Notes: generated by a model not told the origin, from the letters alone. A stretch of 64,000 bases of DNA from Microbacterium sp. XT11 (GCF_001513675.1 NZ_CP013859.1:187081-251080), one strand, 5' to 3'; positions 17,035-25,492 are shown, numbered from the stretch's first letter. A program made the numbers and translations.

Positions 17035-17048
17035 CGTCGCTCCTCCGG

Positions 17049-18491
17049 TCAGAGGGGAAGGCCGGGGCGGTCCCGCCCGACGACCCGCTTCCCCACGAAG
17101 AAGTCAAGCACATCGTCGTCGCCGTGCCCGCCCAGTCCGCTGGCGCCGAAGAAGCTCTGCGCCGACTCGGGCGACATGTCGAGCACGCTCGTGCCGTTGA
17201 CCTTGACCTCTCCCGCCACGAGCCTCGTGCCCAGCGCGGCCGCCGCGTCGGCATCCTCCCCGAAGACGTACCCGGCGAGTCCGACCTGGCCCGTGTTGGC
17301 GAGGCGCACCGCCTCCTCCTCGTCGTCGTACCCGCCTACCGTGAGCATGGGCCCGAAGACCTCGTCCGCCAGGCCTGGACCGTCGAGCACGGCCACCGTC
17401 GGAGCGAAGAACCAGCCGTCCGCCGGCACCTGGGAGACGCGGAGGATCTCCGCGCCGTCCGACGCCAGGCGTCCGCGCTGCTCGTCGAGCTCGTCGCGAC
17501 GGGCGGCGAACGCGACCGGCCCGACCTCGGTGGCGTCGTCGAGGCTCGATCCGATGCGCCTGCGTCCGAACTCCTCGATCAGCAGCCGGGCGAACTCGTC
17601 GCGCCGTGCACGGTCGACGAGCACGCGTCGCGGCGCCTCGCACCACTGACCCGACAGCTTCAGCACGCCGTCGGCGAGCGCAGCGGCAGCCTGATCGAGG
17701 TCGGCGTCGTGGCGCACGATCGCCGGATTGTTCGAGCCGAGCTCGAGCTGCAGCCGCGCGAACCTGGCAGCGGCGGCGGTCGCGATCGCCCGCCCCGTCG
17801 GGGTCGAACCGGTCATCGAGATCGCCGCGATGCGCTTGTCGGAGACCAGCGCGCGACCGACGTCGCCACCGCCCTGCACGAGCCCCACGACGCCGTCGGG
17901 GATGTCGGCCTCGCGCACGCCCTCCAGCAGCACCTGCGCGCTCCACGGCGAGAACGACGACGGCTTGAGCACCACGGTCGCCCCCGCCGCCAGCGCGAAC
18001 GCCGTCTTCTTCACGGCCATGGCGCTGGGGGCGTTCCAGGGCAGGATGAGCGCCGTCGGGCCCCACGGCACGCGGTGCAGCCGCACTCCGCCCTGTTCCG
18101 ACGCCAGTTCGCGCACATCGCCGACCGCCACCGCGCGCCGCGCGGCATCCCGTATCGTCGCACCGTTCGACCCGCCGAACAGACGGGTCACCGAGATCGG
18201 CACGCCGCTGTTGAGCGCGTCGAGCAGAGCGACCTCCTCGGCGCGGTCGTCGAGCCAGGCGGCGAGGACCTCGAGACGCTCGGCGCGCTCCTCCGGGGCG
18301 AGCCCGCGCCATCGCGCATCGTCATGCGCTCTGCGGGCGGCCTCGATCGCACGGTCGACCTGCTCGGGAGAGCTGGATGCCGACGGCGCGAGCGCCTCTC
18401 CGGTGTTCGGGTCGTGCAGCCAGGGGCCGTCACCGCCGGCGCTGGCCTCGGGGGCGCCGCCGATCCAGGTGCGCAGGGCAGGGTAGGTCAC
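17049..18491 (-). CDS. aldehyde dehydrogenase (gamma-glutamyl-aminoaldehyde type, inferred)
   Basis: A 480-residue NAD(P)-dependent aldehyde dehydrogenase. Key parts: LILPWNAPSAMAVKKTAFALAAG with the cofactor-contacting Asn, ISMTGSTPTGRAI, the catalytic Glu in LELGSNNPAIV, and the nucleophile Cys in LSGQWCEAPRR. It begins at a GTG one base after the glutamine-synthetase-like gene. In this operon it would oxidise a gamma-glutamylated amino aldehyde to the acid, the PuuC step. The Gly-Gly of the usual ELGGK is Gly-Ser here, and the usual Arg-x-Val after the Cys is kept. Confidence 0.9.
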   Translation of the reverse strand: MTYPALRTWIGGAPEASAGGDGPWLHDPNTGEALAPSASSSPEQVDRAIEAARRAHDDARWRGLAPEERAERLEVLAAWLDDRAEEVALLDALNSGVPISVTRLFGGSNGATIRDAARRAVAVGDVRELASEQGGVRLHRVPWGPTALILPWNAPSAMAVKKTAFALAAGATVVLKPSSFSPWSAQVLLEGVREADIPDGVVGLVQGGGDVGRALVSDKRIAAISMTGSTPTGRAIATAAAARFARLQLELGSNNPAIVRHDADLDQAAAALADGVLKLSGQWCEAPRRVLVDRARRDEFARLLIEEFGRRRIGSSLDDATEVGPVAFAARRDELDEQRGRLASDGAEILRVSQVPADGWFFAPTVAVLDGPGLADEVFGPMLTVGGYDDEEEAVRLANTGQVGLAGYVFGEDADAAAALGTRLVAGEVKVNGTSVLDMSPESAQSFFGASGLGGHGDDDVLDFFVGKRVVGRDRPGLPL

Positions 18492-18492
18492 G

Positions 18493-19866
18493 TCAGATCC
18501 GATCGAAGTAGCGGTTCAGATCCCAGTCCGTGACGCGGGACATGAACGTCGTCCATTCGTGCTCGAGAAGGATGCGCTGGTGAGAGATGAGCTCCGCATC
18601 CAGCAGCTCCCGCACGAGCGCGCTCTCCGCGAACAGCCCCGCGGCTTCCGAGGGGTTCGACGGCATCGCGCCGTCGCCGGGAAGGTCGTAGGCGCTGCCG
18701 GTCACCGGGTCGCCGAGCGCCGTCCGCCTCTGCATGCCGTCACGGGCCGACGCGAGGATGCCGGTGAGCGCGAAGTACGGGTTCGTGTCGGCTCCCGGCA
18801 GGCGGAACTCGAAGCGGAGCGCCGACGGCGAGTGTCCGACGACGCGCACCGTCGCCGTGCGGTTGTCGAAGCCCCACGTGCGGCCGCTGCCCGCGACGTC
18901 GGTGGAGTTGCTCCGGCGGTAGGAGTTCACGGTCGGCGCGTACCAGGCCATGAGCGCCGGCGCGTGCTCGAGCGCGCCGGCGATCGCCGAGCGCATGGTG
19001 TCGCTCAGATGATCCGACGCGGCGTCGTCCCAGAACAGCGCACTCCCCGCATCGTCGACGAACGACACGTGCACATGACAGGACGACCCGGGCTGGTCGT
19101 TCAGCGGCCTCGCCATGAACGTCGCGGACATGCCGGCACGCGCCGCCGTGTCGCGCACGGCCAGCTTGTAGAGGGCGTGGCGGTCGGCCATCTCGAGCGG
19201 ATCACCGTACTCGAAGGTCATCTCCCACTGGCCGAGGCCCCATTCGCTCTGCGCGGCTTCGACCAGGATGCCGCTGGCGCGCAGATCGGAGCGCAGCTTC
19301 TGGAAGAACGGCTCGTAGAGGTTGCCCTCATGGATCATGAAGTCCGACGGGGTGAGCGTCGTGGGGTCGAGGTCGCGGAAGCCCGACCGGCGCAGCTCCC
19401 GCGGCTCGTTGCGGAACAGGTAGAACTCGAGCTCCGTGCCGGCGAGCGGCGCGAGACCGAGGTCGCGGAGGCGGGCGAGCTCCTGCTTCAGGATCACCCG
19501 GGGCGAGAGCGGCATCGGCTCGTGCGTGCGCACGTCGACGGGGTCGGCGAGGCAGATCGCGACGCCGTCGAGCCACGCCGCCGGCCGCAGGGTGTCGAGG
19601 TCGGGGATGAGCGTCACATCGGGGACTCCGTTGTGCATGCCGCAGAGCGCGAACCTGTTCGCGTCGATGAGGTCGAGGCCCTGCTCGATGTCCCACGCCC
19701 ACGCGCACGTGCAGATGTCGACGCCGTTCTCGACGACCCGGCCGAAGCCTTCGACGGGGATCCGGCGGCCGACGAGACGACCCTGCAGGTCGGGAGTCGC
19801 CACGATGACGGTGCGGATGCCCGCGGCATCCAGGTCGTCCGGCGCCAGGCGTACGTCGTCGATCAT
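18493..19866 (-). CDS. glutamine synthetase-like gamma-glutamyl-amine ligase
   Basis: A 457-residue member of the glutamine synthetase family. ATP and metal sites are recognisable: LAGTELEFYLFRNEP, EAAQSEWGLGQWEMTF, FMARPLNDQPGSSCHVHVS, SYRRSNSTDVAGSG and LRFEFRLPGADTNPYFALTGIL. There is no adenylylation-type NLYDLPPEE tail, as expected for GlnA-like ligases that act on amines (PuuA, IpuC, actinobacterial GlnA3/GlnA4) and not on ammonia. The ATG overlaps the SDR stop. Likely first reaction of the pathway: ATP-dependent joining of glutamate to a primary amine or amino alcohol. Confidence 0.88.
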   Translation of the reverse strand: MIDDVRLAPDDLDAAGIRTVIVATPDLQGRLVGRRIPVEGFGRVVENGVDICTCAWAWDIEQGLDLIDANRFALCGMHNGVPDVTLIPDLDTLRPAAWLDGVAICLADPVDVRTHEPMPLSPRVILKQELARLRDLGLAPLAGTELEFYLFRNEPRELRRSGFRDLDPTTLTPSDFMIHEGNLYEPFFQKLRSDLRASGILVEAAQSEWGLGQWEMTFEYGDPLEMADRHALYKLAVRDTAARAGMSATFMARPLNDQPGSSCHVHVSFVDDAGSALFWDDAASDHLSDTMRSAIAGALEHAPALMAWYAPTVNSYRRSNSTDVAGSGRTWGFDNRTATVRVVGHSPSALRFEFRLPGADTNPYFALTGILASARDGMQRRTALGDPVTGSAYDLPGDGAMPSNPSEAAGLFAESALVRELLDAELISHQRILLEHEWTTFMSRVTDWDLNRYFDRI

Positions 19867-20627
19867 CGCGTCAGCCACCCTCCGTCGACAGGGAGCTGGA
19901 TGCCGTCGATCCACGAGGCCTCGTCGCTGAGCAGCCAGGAGACGGCCGACGCGATGTCCGCCGGCTGCCCCACCCGCTGCACGAGCAGCCGCTGCTTCAT
20001 GAACTCCAGGGCCTCGGGACTCGTCACGCTCTCGTAGTCGAAGAAGTCTGTCGCGATCGGTCCGGGAGCCACGCAGTTCACCCGGATGTTCTTCCCTGCC
20101 AGCTCGACGGCGAGCGCCTTCGTGAGCATCGGCACTCCGCCCTTGCTGGCGTTGTAGTGCGGCTGTGCCGTGCCGGTGCTCGTCACGACGACGAGCGCCT
20201 CCACCGTGGAGAGGTTCACGATGGCGCCGCCGCCCGACTCGGCGATGAGCGGGGCGACCTCCTGCGCCACGAGGAACTGGCCCTTGAGGTTGATGTCGAA
20301 GACGAAGTCCCAGGCATCCTCGGTGAGGGTCTCGAACGAGTGCTCGGTGACCACGCCTGCGTTGTTCACCAGCAGGTGCAGCGCTCCCCATTCCTTCCTC
20401 GCCGTGTCGACCGCGGCGCGGATGTCGTCGCGCGAGCGCACATCCACCACCGCGGCGAGCGCGGTGCCGCCGCGTTCCTCGATGAGACGCACGGTCTCGG
20501 CCGCGCCGTCGGCCGAGATGTCGGTCACGAGGACGCGCGCGCCCTCTCCGGCGAGGCGGAGCGCCGTCTCGCGTCCGATGCCCGAACCGGCTCCGGTGAT
20601 CAGGGCGTTCTTGTCTGCGTGTCGCAT
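19863..20627 (-). CDS. SDR-family oxidoreductase of the gamma-glutamyl pathway
   Basis: A 254-residue classical SDR: NALITGAGSGIGRETALRL cofactor loop, LLVNNAGV, NLSTVEA with the catalytic region, YNASK as YxxxK, and the typical closing WIDGIQLPVDGGWL. AAGGAGA lies upstream of the ATG. Its place between ligase and hydrolase suggests it oxidises the alcohol group of a gamma-glutamyl-amino alcohol to the aldehyde used by the neighbouring dehydrogenase. It stands where putrescine pathways have the FAD oxidase PuuB, which is not present. Confidence 0.88.
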   Translation of the reverse strand: MRHADKNALITGAGSGIGRETALRLAGEGARVLVTDISADGAAETVRLIEERGGTALAAVVDVRSRDDIRAAVDTARKEWGALHLLVNNAGVVTEHSFETLTEDAWDFVFDINLKGQFLVAQEVAPLIAESGGGAIVNLSTVEALVVVTSTGTAQPHYNASKGGVPMLTKALAVELAGKNIRVNCVAPGPIATDFFDYESVTSPEALEFMKQRLLVQRVGQPADIASAVSWLLSDEASWIDGIQLPVDGGWLTR

Positions 20628-20659
20628 GTCTTCTCCTTGTCGGGTCTTCGCCGCCGCCG

Positions 20660-21496
20660 TCAGGCGATCTCCTGCGTCGCGGCTGTGGTCTGCTGCGGTA
20701 CCGGTGCGGTCTGCGGGGTGGCGGATGCCGTCCGCTGTGTCGCGGCTGCGGCGCCGTGCGCCGCGAAGGCAGCCGCCCTGTCGACCAGCCAGCCGAAGAT
20801 CGGGTCGGCGTCGAAGGTCTCCGGATGCCACTGCACCCCGACCACCGGCAGGCCCTCCAGCTCGATCGCCTCGACGACGCCGTCCGGCGCCCAGCCGGTG
20901 ACGACGATCCCGTCGCCCGGCACGTCGACCGCCTGGTGGTGGAAAGAGTTCACGTGCACGACCTCGCCGTAGAGCATCCCGGCCACGCTGTCGGCGACGG
21001 TGCGCACCGGATGCACCCGGTGGGCGCGCGGGTATGCGTAGGAGCCGTGCGACTCCCCCTCGCCGGGTGCGAGATGCTGGTGGAGCGTTCCGCCGCGGAC
21101 GACGTTCAGCAGCTGGGCGCCGCGGCAGATGCCGAGAAGGGGCACGCCGCGCTCGATCGCCGAGGTGATAAGACCCGACTCGAACGCGTCGCGCTGCGGA
21201 TCGATCAGCGGCGTGTACGGTCCAGGCACCTGCCCGTAGAGCCGGGGGTCGACGTCGTCGCCGCCGGCGATGACGACGCCGTCCAGGCGCGAGACGAGCT
21301 CGTCCGGCGCGGCATCCATCGGGAGGTGCACGGGGAGGCCGCCTGCTGCGACCACGGACGTCGCGTACTCGCTGAGGTACGCCTCCAGCGGGGCGTCGGC
21401 GAAGCCGTGCGGCGCGCCGATCGCGGAGCCGCGCAGGCGGCGTCCGGAGATGCCGATGAGGGGCCGGGGAACGGTGGGGATGCTGATGATGTCCAT
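20660..21496 (-). CDS. gamma-glutamyl-gamma-aminobutyrate hydrolase family protein (PuuD-like)
   Basis: A 278-residue class-I glutamine-amidotransferase-like hydrolase. The triad is visible: Cys in VPLLGICRGAQLLNV, His and Glu in VVGVQWHPETF. The N-terminal PLIGISGR and the GGDDVDPRLYG turn match the peptidase C26 (PuuD) family. It would split a gamma-glutamyl amide acid to glutamate and an amino acid, the last pathway step. The last 30 residues are a low-complexity Ala/Thr/Gln tail not needed for the fold. It lies 20 bases after the permease. Confidence 0.88.
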   Translation of the reverse strand: MDIISIPTVPRPLIGISGRRLRGSAIGAPHGFADAPLEAYLSEYATSVVAAGGLPVHLPMDAAPDELVSRLDGVVIAGGDDVDPRLYGQVPGPYTPLIDPQRDAFESGLITSAIERGVPLLGICRGAQLLNVVRGGTLHQHLAPGEGESHGSYAYPRAHRVHPVRTVADSVAGMLYGEVVHVNSFHHQAVDVPGDGIVVTGWAPDGVVEAIELEGLPVVGVQWHPETFDADPIFGWLVDRAAAFAAHGAAAATQRTASATPQTAPVPQQTTAATQEIA

Positions 21497-21516
21497 CCTT
21501 CGTGTGCGGGGCGGTG

Positions 21517-23001
21517 TCAGACGTTCTCGTCGAAGCGACGCGTGATCTGCGCGTACGCCTCCGGTGATCTGCTCTTCATGATGGCCGCCTGGATCAGGCC
21601 GATCACCGGAGCGATCACGACGACGGCGAGCAGGGTGATGCTGATGGGGCCCCACGCGGGGTCTCCTGCTGCGTCGACGTCGCTCACCAGCAACGGGAAG
21701 TTCCCCGCGATGAGCACAGCCGACACGGCGAGCCCGATGAAGCCCAGCCCGGGTGCGATCGTGGTGTGCCAGGGGCTGCGCAGCACCCTGGTGCGCGCGA
21801 AGTAGACGATCACGGCGAGGCAGGTGACCGCCATGAGGATCACGATCGCCAGCGTGCCGATGCCGGCGAACCACGAGAAGATGTTCTCCGGGGCGAAGCC
21901 GAGCAGCGCGAACAGGATGATCGCGAGCCCCGACGTCGAGACCTGCACGATCGACGCGACGTGCGGCGACCCGTGGCGGGAGTGCACGGTGCCGACCCGG
22001 TCGGGCAGCACCCGCGCGTTCGCCATGGCGTGGTGGTAGCGGGTGAGCACGTTGTGCAGCGAGAGCACGGCGGCGAACATGCTGCCCAGGAACAGCAGCG
22101 CCACGGCGACCGAGCCGACCGGACCGAGGTACCGCTCGGTGACCCGGGTGATGAGGGTGGTCGGGTCGGCTGCGGCCTCGTCGATGATCGCGCCCTCGCC
22201 GACGCCCACGACGATGGTCCAGGCGGCGAAGGCGTAGAAGACGCCGATGACGACGGCCGAGGCGTAGGTCGCCCGCGGGATCGTGCGCTCGGGCGTGCGG
22301 ACCTCGTCGCGGTAGACCACGGTGGACTCGAAGCCGATGAAGCTCGCGATGGCGAACATGAGGCCGAGGGCCGGTGCACCCGAGAGGATGTTCTGCAGCA
22401 CGAAGGTGCCGAAGGTCACGCCGTCCGCGCCTCCGGTGATGAGGATCACGACGCCGAGCAGCACGACGATGCCGATCTCGGCGAGCAGCACCACGACCAG
22501 CACGCGCGAGCTGAGCTCGATCTGGCGGTAGCCGAGCGCGCCCACGAGCACGACGGAGGCGAGTGTGAGCAGCCACCACGGGATCTCGGGACCGCCGAGC
22601 AGCGCAACGCTCGAGCTGATGGTGGCGCCGAGGTACGAGAAGACCGCGATCTGCACCGTGGTGTAGCAGACGAGGGCCAGGTAGGCCGTGGCCAGGCCCG
22701 GCGTGCGTCCGAGGCCGTGCGTGGCGAACACGAAGAACGACCCGGCCCGGGGAAGGAAACGGCTCATCGCGGTGAGGCCGACGGAGAACAGCAGCAGGAT
22801 CACCGTCGCCAGCAGGAACATCACCGGGAAGCCGATGCCGTTCCCGACGAGGTACCCGATCGGCACGAGACCGCCGACCACCGTGAGGGGCGCCGCGGCG
22901 GCGATCACCATGAAGGTGACCGCCACCGCGCCGAGGTTGCCGCGCAGGGTGCGCTCGGGCGGTTGTTGCGCGGACGGCGACGTCGTTGTCGAAGCATCCA
23001 T
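21517..23001 (-). CDS. APC-family amino acid/amine permease
   Basis: A 494-residue secondary transporter with about 12 membrane helices. The unwound helix 1 region AVTFMVIAAAAPLTVVGG and the helix 6 FIGFESTVVYRDEVRTPERTIPRA segment are typical of the APC superfamily. It is the first gene of the operon, so the imported compound is probably the pathway substrate (an amine or amino alcohol). AAAGGA precedes the ATG by about seven bases. Confidence 0.9.
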   Translation of the reverse strand: MDASTTTSPSAQQPPERTLRGNLGAVAVTFMVIAAAAPLTVVGGLVPIGYLVGNGIGFPVMFLLATVILLLFSVGLTAMSRFLPRAGSFFVFATHGLGRTPGLATAYLALVCYTTVQIAVFSYLGATISSSVALLGGPEIPWWLLTLASVVLVGALGYRQIELSSRVLVVVLLAEIGIVVLLGVVILITGGADGVTFGTFVLQNILSGAPALGLMFAIASFIGFESTVVYRDEVRTPERTIPRATYASAVVIGVFYAFAAWTIVVGVGEGAIIDEAAADPTTLITRVTERYLGPVGSVAVALLFLGSMFAAVLSLHNVLTRYHHAMANARVLPDRVGTVHSRHGSPHVASIVQVSTSGLAIILFALLGFAPENIFSWFAGIGTLAIVILMAVTCLAVIVYFARTRVLRSPWHTTIAPGLGFIGLAVSAVLIAGNFPLLVSDVDAAGDPAWGPISITLLAVVVIAPVIGLIQAAIMKSRSPEAYAQITRRFDENV

Positions 23002-23028
23002 GTCAAAGCATCCTTTTGCCGATTGGAC

Positions 23029-23053
23029 TAATGGTCTAAGTTCTAGCCCATTA
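23029..23053 (-). promoter_or_regulatory. dyad upstream of the amine operon, candidate FadR-type operator
   Basis: TAATGG (23029-23034) and CCATTA (23048-23053) form a six-base inverted repeat separated by 13 bases in a local AT-rich patch, 28-52 bases upstream of the permease ATG. It overlaps probable promoter sequence (TAGAAC on the minus strand). The operon-encoded GntR protein is the likely ligand. Confidence 0.5.
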
Positions 23054-23190
23054 ATACATGCGGCACAAGAGGGAATCGTGCGACGGTCTGGAGCTACGGC
23101 GCGACGCGGTGATGCGGGGCAGTCGCGCGACCGTCTGAGCGGCCTCAGCGCACGATCACGCCGGATGCGGGTTCGGTGGCGCCGTCCCGC

Positions 23191-23793
23191 TCAGCGCAGG
23201 AGACCGAGGCTGGCGAGGGCGTGGCGGATGAGCGTGCCGCGGCCGCCCTCCATCTCCGCCGCGACGGCGTCGGAGGCCGCGGCCTCCGGCGTGAACCACG
23301 TCACCTCGAGGGCGTCCTGCCTCGGCTCGCAGGTGCCGGTGACCGGCACGACGTACGCGAGCGACACGGCGTGCTGACGGTCGTCGTGGTACGCGCTCAC
23401 GCCGGGGATCGGGAAGTACTCGGCCACCGTGAAGGGCAGGGGCTGAGGCGGCAGCAGCGGGAACGCCATCGGCCCGAGGTCGTTCTCGACGTGACGGAAC
23501 AGGGCGTCGCGGATGGTCTCACCGAACCGCACCCGGCCCGACACGATGGTGCGCGTGATCTCGCCGAGCGGGGTCGAACGCAGGAGGATGCCGATCTCGG
23601 TCACCTGCCCCGATCCGTCGGTGCGCACGGGGATCGCCTCGACGTAGAGCATCGGCAACCGGCGCCGCGCCTCTTCGAGCTCGATGTCGCTCAGCCACCC
23701 GGGGTTGGCAGCAGGCGCGGGGCCCGATCCCCCGAAAGCGCCGAGCCCTTCGTCGTCGGGTTCGGGATCGGGATCAGGTGTGCGCACCGCCAT
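23191..23793 (-). CDS. DUF4916 Nudix-like protein with a degenerate Nudix box
   Basis: A 200-residue protein with a disordered acidic N-terminus (PDPDPEPDDEG), GWLSDIELEEARRRLPMLYVEAIPVR and a Nudix-helix region GRVRFGETIRDALFRHVENDLG. Compared with the canonical GX5EX7REUXEEXGU, the RE pair is Arg-His and the EE pair is Asn-Asp, so several metal-binding glutamates are missing. DUF4916 is an actinobacterial branch of the Nudix fold. It may bind a nucleotide or nucleotide-sugar without hydrolysing it, or use other residues. AAAGGA supports the ATG. Confidence 0.82.
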   Translation of the reverse strand: MAVRTPDPDPEPDDEGLGAFGGSGPAPAANPGWLSDIELEEARRRLPMLYVEAIPVRTDGSGQVTEIGILLRSTPLGEITRTIVSGRVRFGETIRDALFRHVENDLGPMAFPLLPPQPLPFTVAEYFPIPGVSAYHDDRQHAVSLAYVVPVTGTCEPRQDALEVTWFTPEAAASDAVAAEMEGGRGTLIRHALASLGLLR

Positions 23794-23892
23794 GGTTCCT
23801 TTCTACCAGCCGTGCTCGTGAGGCGACACGGCACTACCGGCGACAGATCGCCGACACGCCCCGTTGTCGCAGGTGCCTGGCAGGATGAGGGG

Positions 23893-24540
23893 GTGATCGA
23901 CATCGACGACGCGGCGACCCGATGGTCGTCTCCCGAGCGGGGGCGGATGCCGCTCCTCGTGCTGCTGCACGGATACGGTGCCGACGAACACGACCTGTAC
24001 GGCCTCGTCCCCTTCCTCCCCGACGGTGTCGTGGTCGCATCGATCGCCGCGCCGCTGACGCCTCCGTGGCCGATGCCGGGACGCTCCTGGTATCCGATCG
24101 ACGCGCTCGACGGACGCGACCCGGCGCACGTCACCGCCGCGGCGGAGGCCGTGCTCAGATGGCTCGACGCTGCGGCATCCGAGTTCACGCACGTGGCGCT
24201 GCTGGGGTTCTCGCAAGGTGCGGCCGTGTCGCTGCAGGCGCTCCGGCTGGCTCCCGAGCGGATCGGCGCCGTGGTCGCCCTCAGCGGGTACGCCGCACCG
24301 GGCGACCTTCCGCTCGACGAGACGATGGCCGAACTGCGTCCTCCGGTGTTCTGGGGGCGCGGCACGCACGACGACGTCATCCCCCGGTCCCTGGTCGAGC
24401 ACACGGCCGACTGGCTCCCCGCGCACTCCGACCTCTCCGGTCGCGTGTACACGGGGCTGACGCACAGCATCTCCGAGCAGGAGCTCGGCGACGTCTCGAC
24501 CTTTCTGACGCGCTGGCTCGAGGGGCTCCCGACCGACTGA
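23893..24540 (+). CDS. alpha/beta hydrolase, phospholipase/carboxylesterase type
   Basis: A 215-residue serine hydrolase of the YpfH/carboxylesterase family: oxyanion-loop VLLHGYGADEHDLYGLVPFLP, nucleophile elbow ALLGFSQGAAVSLQAL, the acid GRGTHDDVIP, and the His in TGLTHSISEQEL. Cytoplasmic, no signal peptide. The GTG start lies six bases after CAGGAT, so the message may be leaderless. It acts on small acyl esters or lysophospholipids; physiological substrate unknown. Confidence 0.85.
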   Translation: MIDIDDAATRWSSPERGRMPLLVLLHGYGADEHDLYGLVPFLPDGVVVASIAAPLTPPWPMPGRSWYPIDALDGRDPAHVTAAAEAVLRWLDAAASEFTHVALLGFSQGAAVSLQALRLAPERIGAVVALSGYAAPGDLPLDETMAELRPPVFWGRGTHDDVIPRSLVEHTADWLPAHSDLSGRVYTGLTHSISEQELGDVSTFLTRWLEGLPTD

Positions 24541-24552
24541 TCAGCGGTCGGG
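24528..24552. terminator. hairpin across two convergent stop codons
   Basis: CCCGACCG and CGGTCGGG pair perfectly around a nine-base loop containing both stop codons of the convergent genes ending at 24540 and 24541. It is a candidate bidirectional terminator, though no T-run follows on either side. Confidence 0.55.
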
Positions 24553-24798
24553 CTCCCGCTCTTCACCGGGGTCGGCGTCTCCGGCCTCACGCGCCTCGTC
24601 TGCGGCGCGCAGCCTCGCTGCGGCCACCGCGAACCCCGCGATGACCGCTCCGCCCGCACCCGTCCCGAGTGCGACCCCCACCGCCATGTCGTCGAGCGCC
24701 ACGCCCAGGGCGACGCCGACGCCCATCCCGATCGCAAGGCCAGCGCCGAGTCCGGCGCGCTGCATGGTCTCGCCCAGTCGGGGGTCGCGGTCTGCCAT
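24541..24798 (-). CDS. small glycine-rich membrane protein
   Basis: An 85-residue protein with a Gly/Ala/Val-rich middle (about residues 14-60, GAGLAIGMGVGVALGVALDD and GVALGTGAGGAVIAGFAVAA) that can form two membrane helices, bounded by an N-terminal MADRDPRLGETMQ and an acidic C-terminal tail. The G-x-G-x repeats resemble the glycine-zipper class of small membrane proteins. No family name is certain and the function is unknown. Confidence 0.65.
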   Translation of the reverse strand: MADRDPRLGETMQRAGLGAGLAIGMGVGVALGVALDDMAVGVALGTGAGGAVIAGFAVAAARLRAADEAREAGDADPGEEREPDR

Positions 24799-24944
24799 GC
24801 GTCCACGCTAAGCCACCCGCTCTCGCTCCCTCCACACCCGACGGATATCACGGGCCGTCCACAGATCCCGGTGCTCTCCCGCTTGACCGCATCGCATATC
24901 GCAACGGACTGGAAGGCCGGCCGGACCGCACCGAGAATGAGGGG

Positions 24945-25262
24945 ATGCTGAACATGACCGAGCCGCAGATCTGGACGATGATGAGCGCGTTCATCGCGCT
25001 GATGTTCGGTCAGCTGACGATCGTGCCGACGCTCTTCGTCCGAGTGGCCAGATCGGAGATCGGGACGGTGCGTGAAGAGATCGGGACGGTGCGTGAAGAG
25101 ATCGGCACGGTACGCGCCGAGACCCGCGGGGGATTCGGTGTCGTTCGAGGTGAGATCGGAGTCCTGCGCGCCGAGACGCGTGCGGGCTTCGCACGCATCG
25201 ACGGCCTCGACCGCGACGTGCAGGCCTTGGTGAAGCACACGTTCGGCATCGACCGCGGATAG
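24945..25262 (+). CDS. membrane-anchored protein with heptad coiled-coil repeats
   Basis: A 105-residue protein: one N-terminal membrane helix (WTMMSAFIALMFGQLTIVPTLF), then tandem seven-residue repeats EIGTVRE, EIGTVRE, EIGTVRA, followed by degenerate copies (ETRGGFGVVRG, EIGVLRA, ETRAGFARIDG). The DNA is repeated too, in 21-base units near 25056-25118. It should form a short coiled coil outside or inside the membrane. GAGAAT six bases before the ATG could be a leaderless -10. I do not recognise the family; the repeats may vary between strains. Confidence 0.65.
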   Translation: MLNMTEPQIWTMMSAFIALMFGQLTIVPTLFVRVARSEIGTVREEIGTVREEIGTVRAETRGGFGVVRGEIGVLRAETRAGFARIDGLDRDVQALVKHTFGIDRG

Positions 25263-25492
25263 CGGCGACACGCCCGGGGTTGCGTTCCGCGACACGCCCG
25301 GGTATCGTCGTGGAGTCCTGTCCGCCGTGTCTGGAAGTCCATTGATCTGAATCGTCGCCTCCGCGCTCCTCTGACCGCGCGCTGACCCGACGATCGCCGA
25401 CTCCACGGCCGACACATCCCTCGCTTCGAGCACCCTTCTCGGTGTTCCAGGGGTCCGGTGTCAGTGCACCCTCGCACTCGACAGGAGATCTC
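25263..25492 (+). promoter_or_regulatory. long leader region of the ABC-F gene
   Basis: This gene-free stretch starts with two copies of GCGACACGCCCGGG (25265-25278 and 25289-25302). TTGCGT (25280-25285) and TATCGT (25303-25308) are spaced by 17 bases and could start a message near 25315, giving an untranslated leader of about 180 bases. Long leaders before ABC-F ribosome-protection genes often contain an antibiotic-sensing attenuator; here I see no convincing leader peptide with good initiation signals. Confidence 0.4.

Noticed and set aside
25310..25345. 11-codon frame with CPPC in the ABC-F leader as attenuator peptide
   Set aside because: Its GTG is too close to the proposed -10 to be fully transcribed, and no ribosome site is present.
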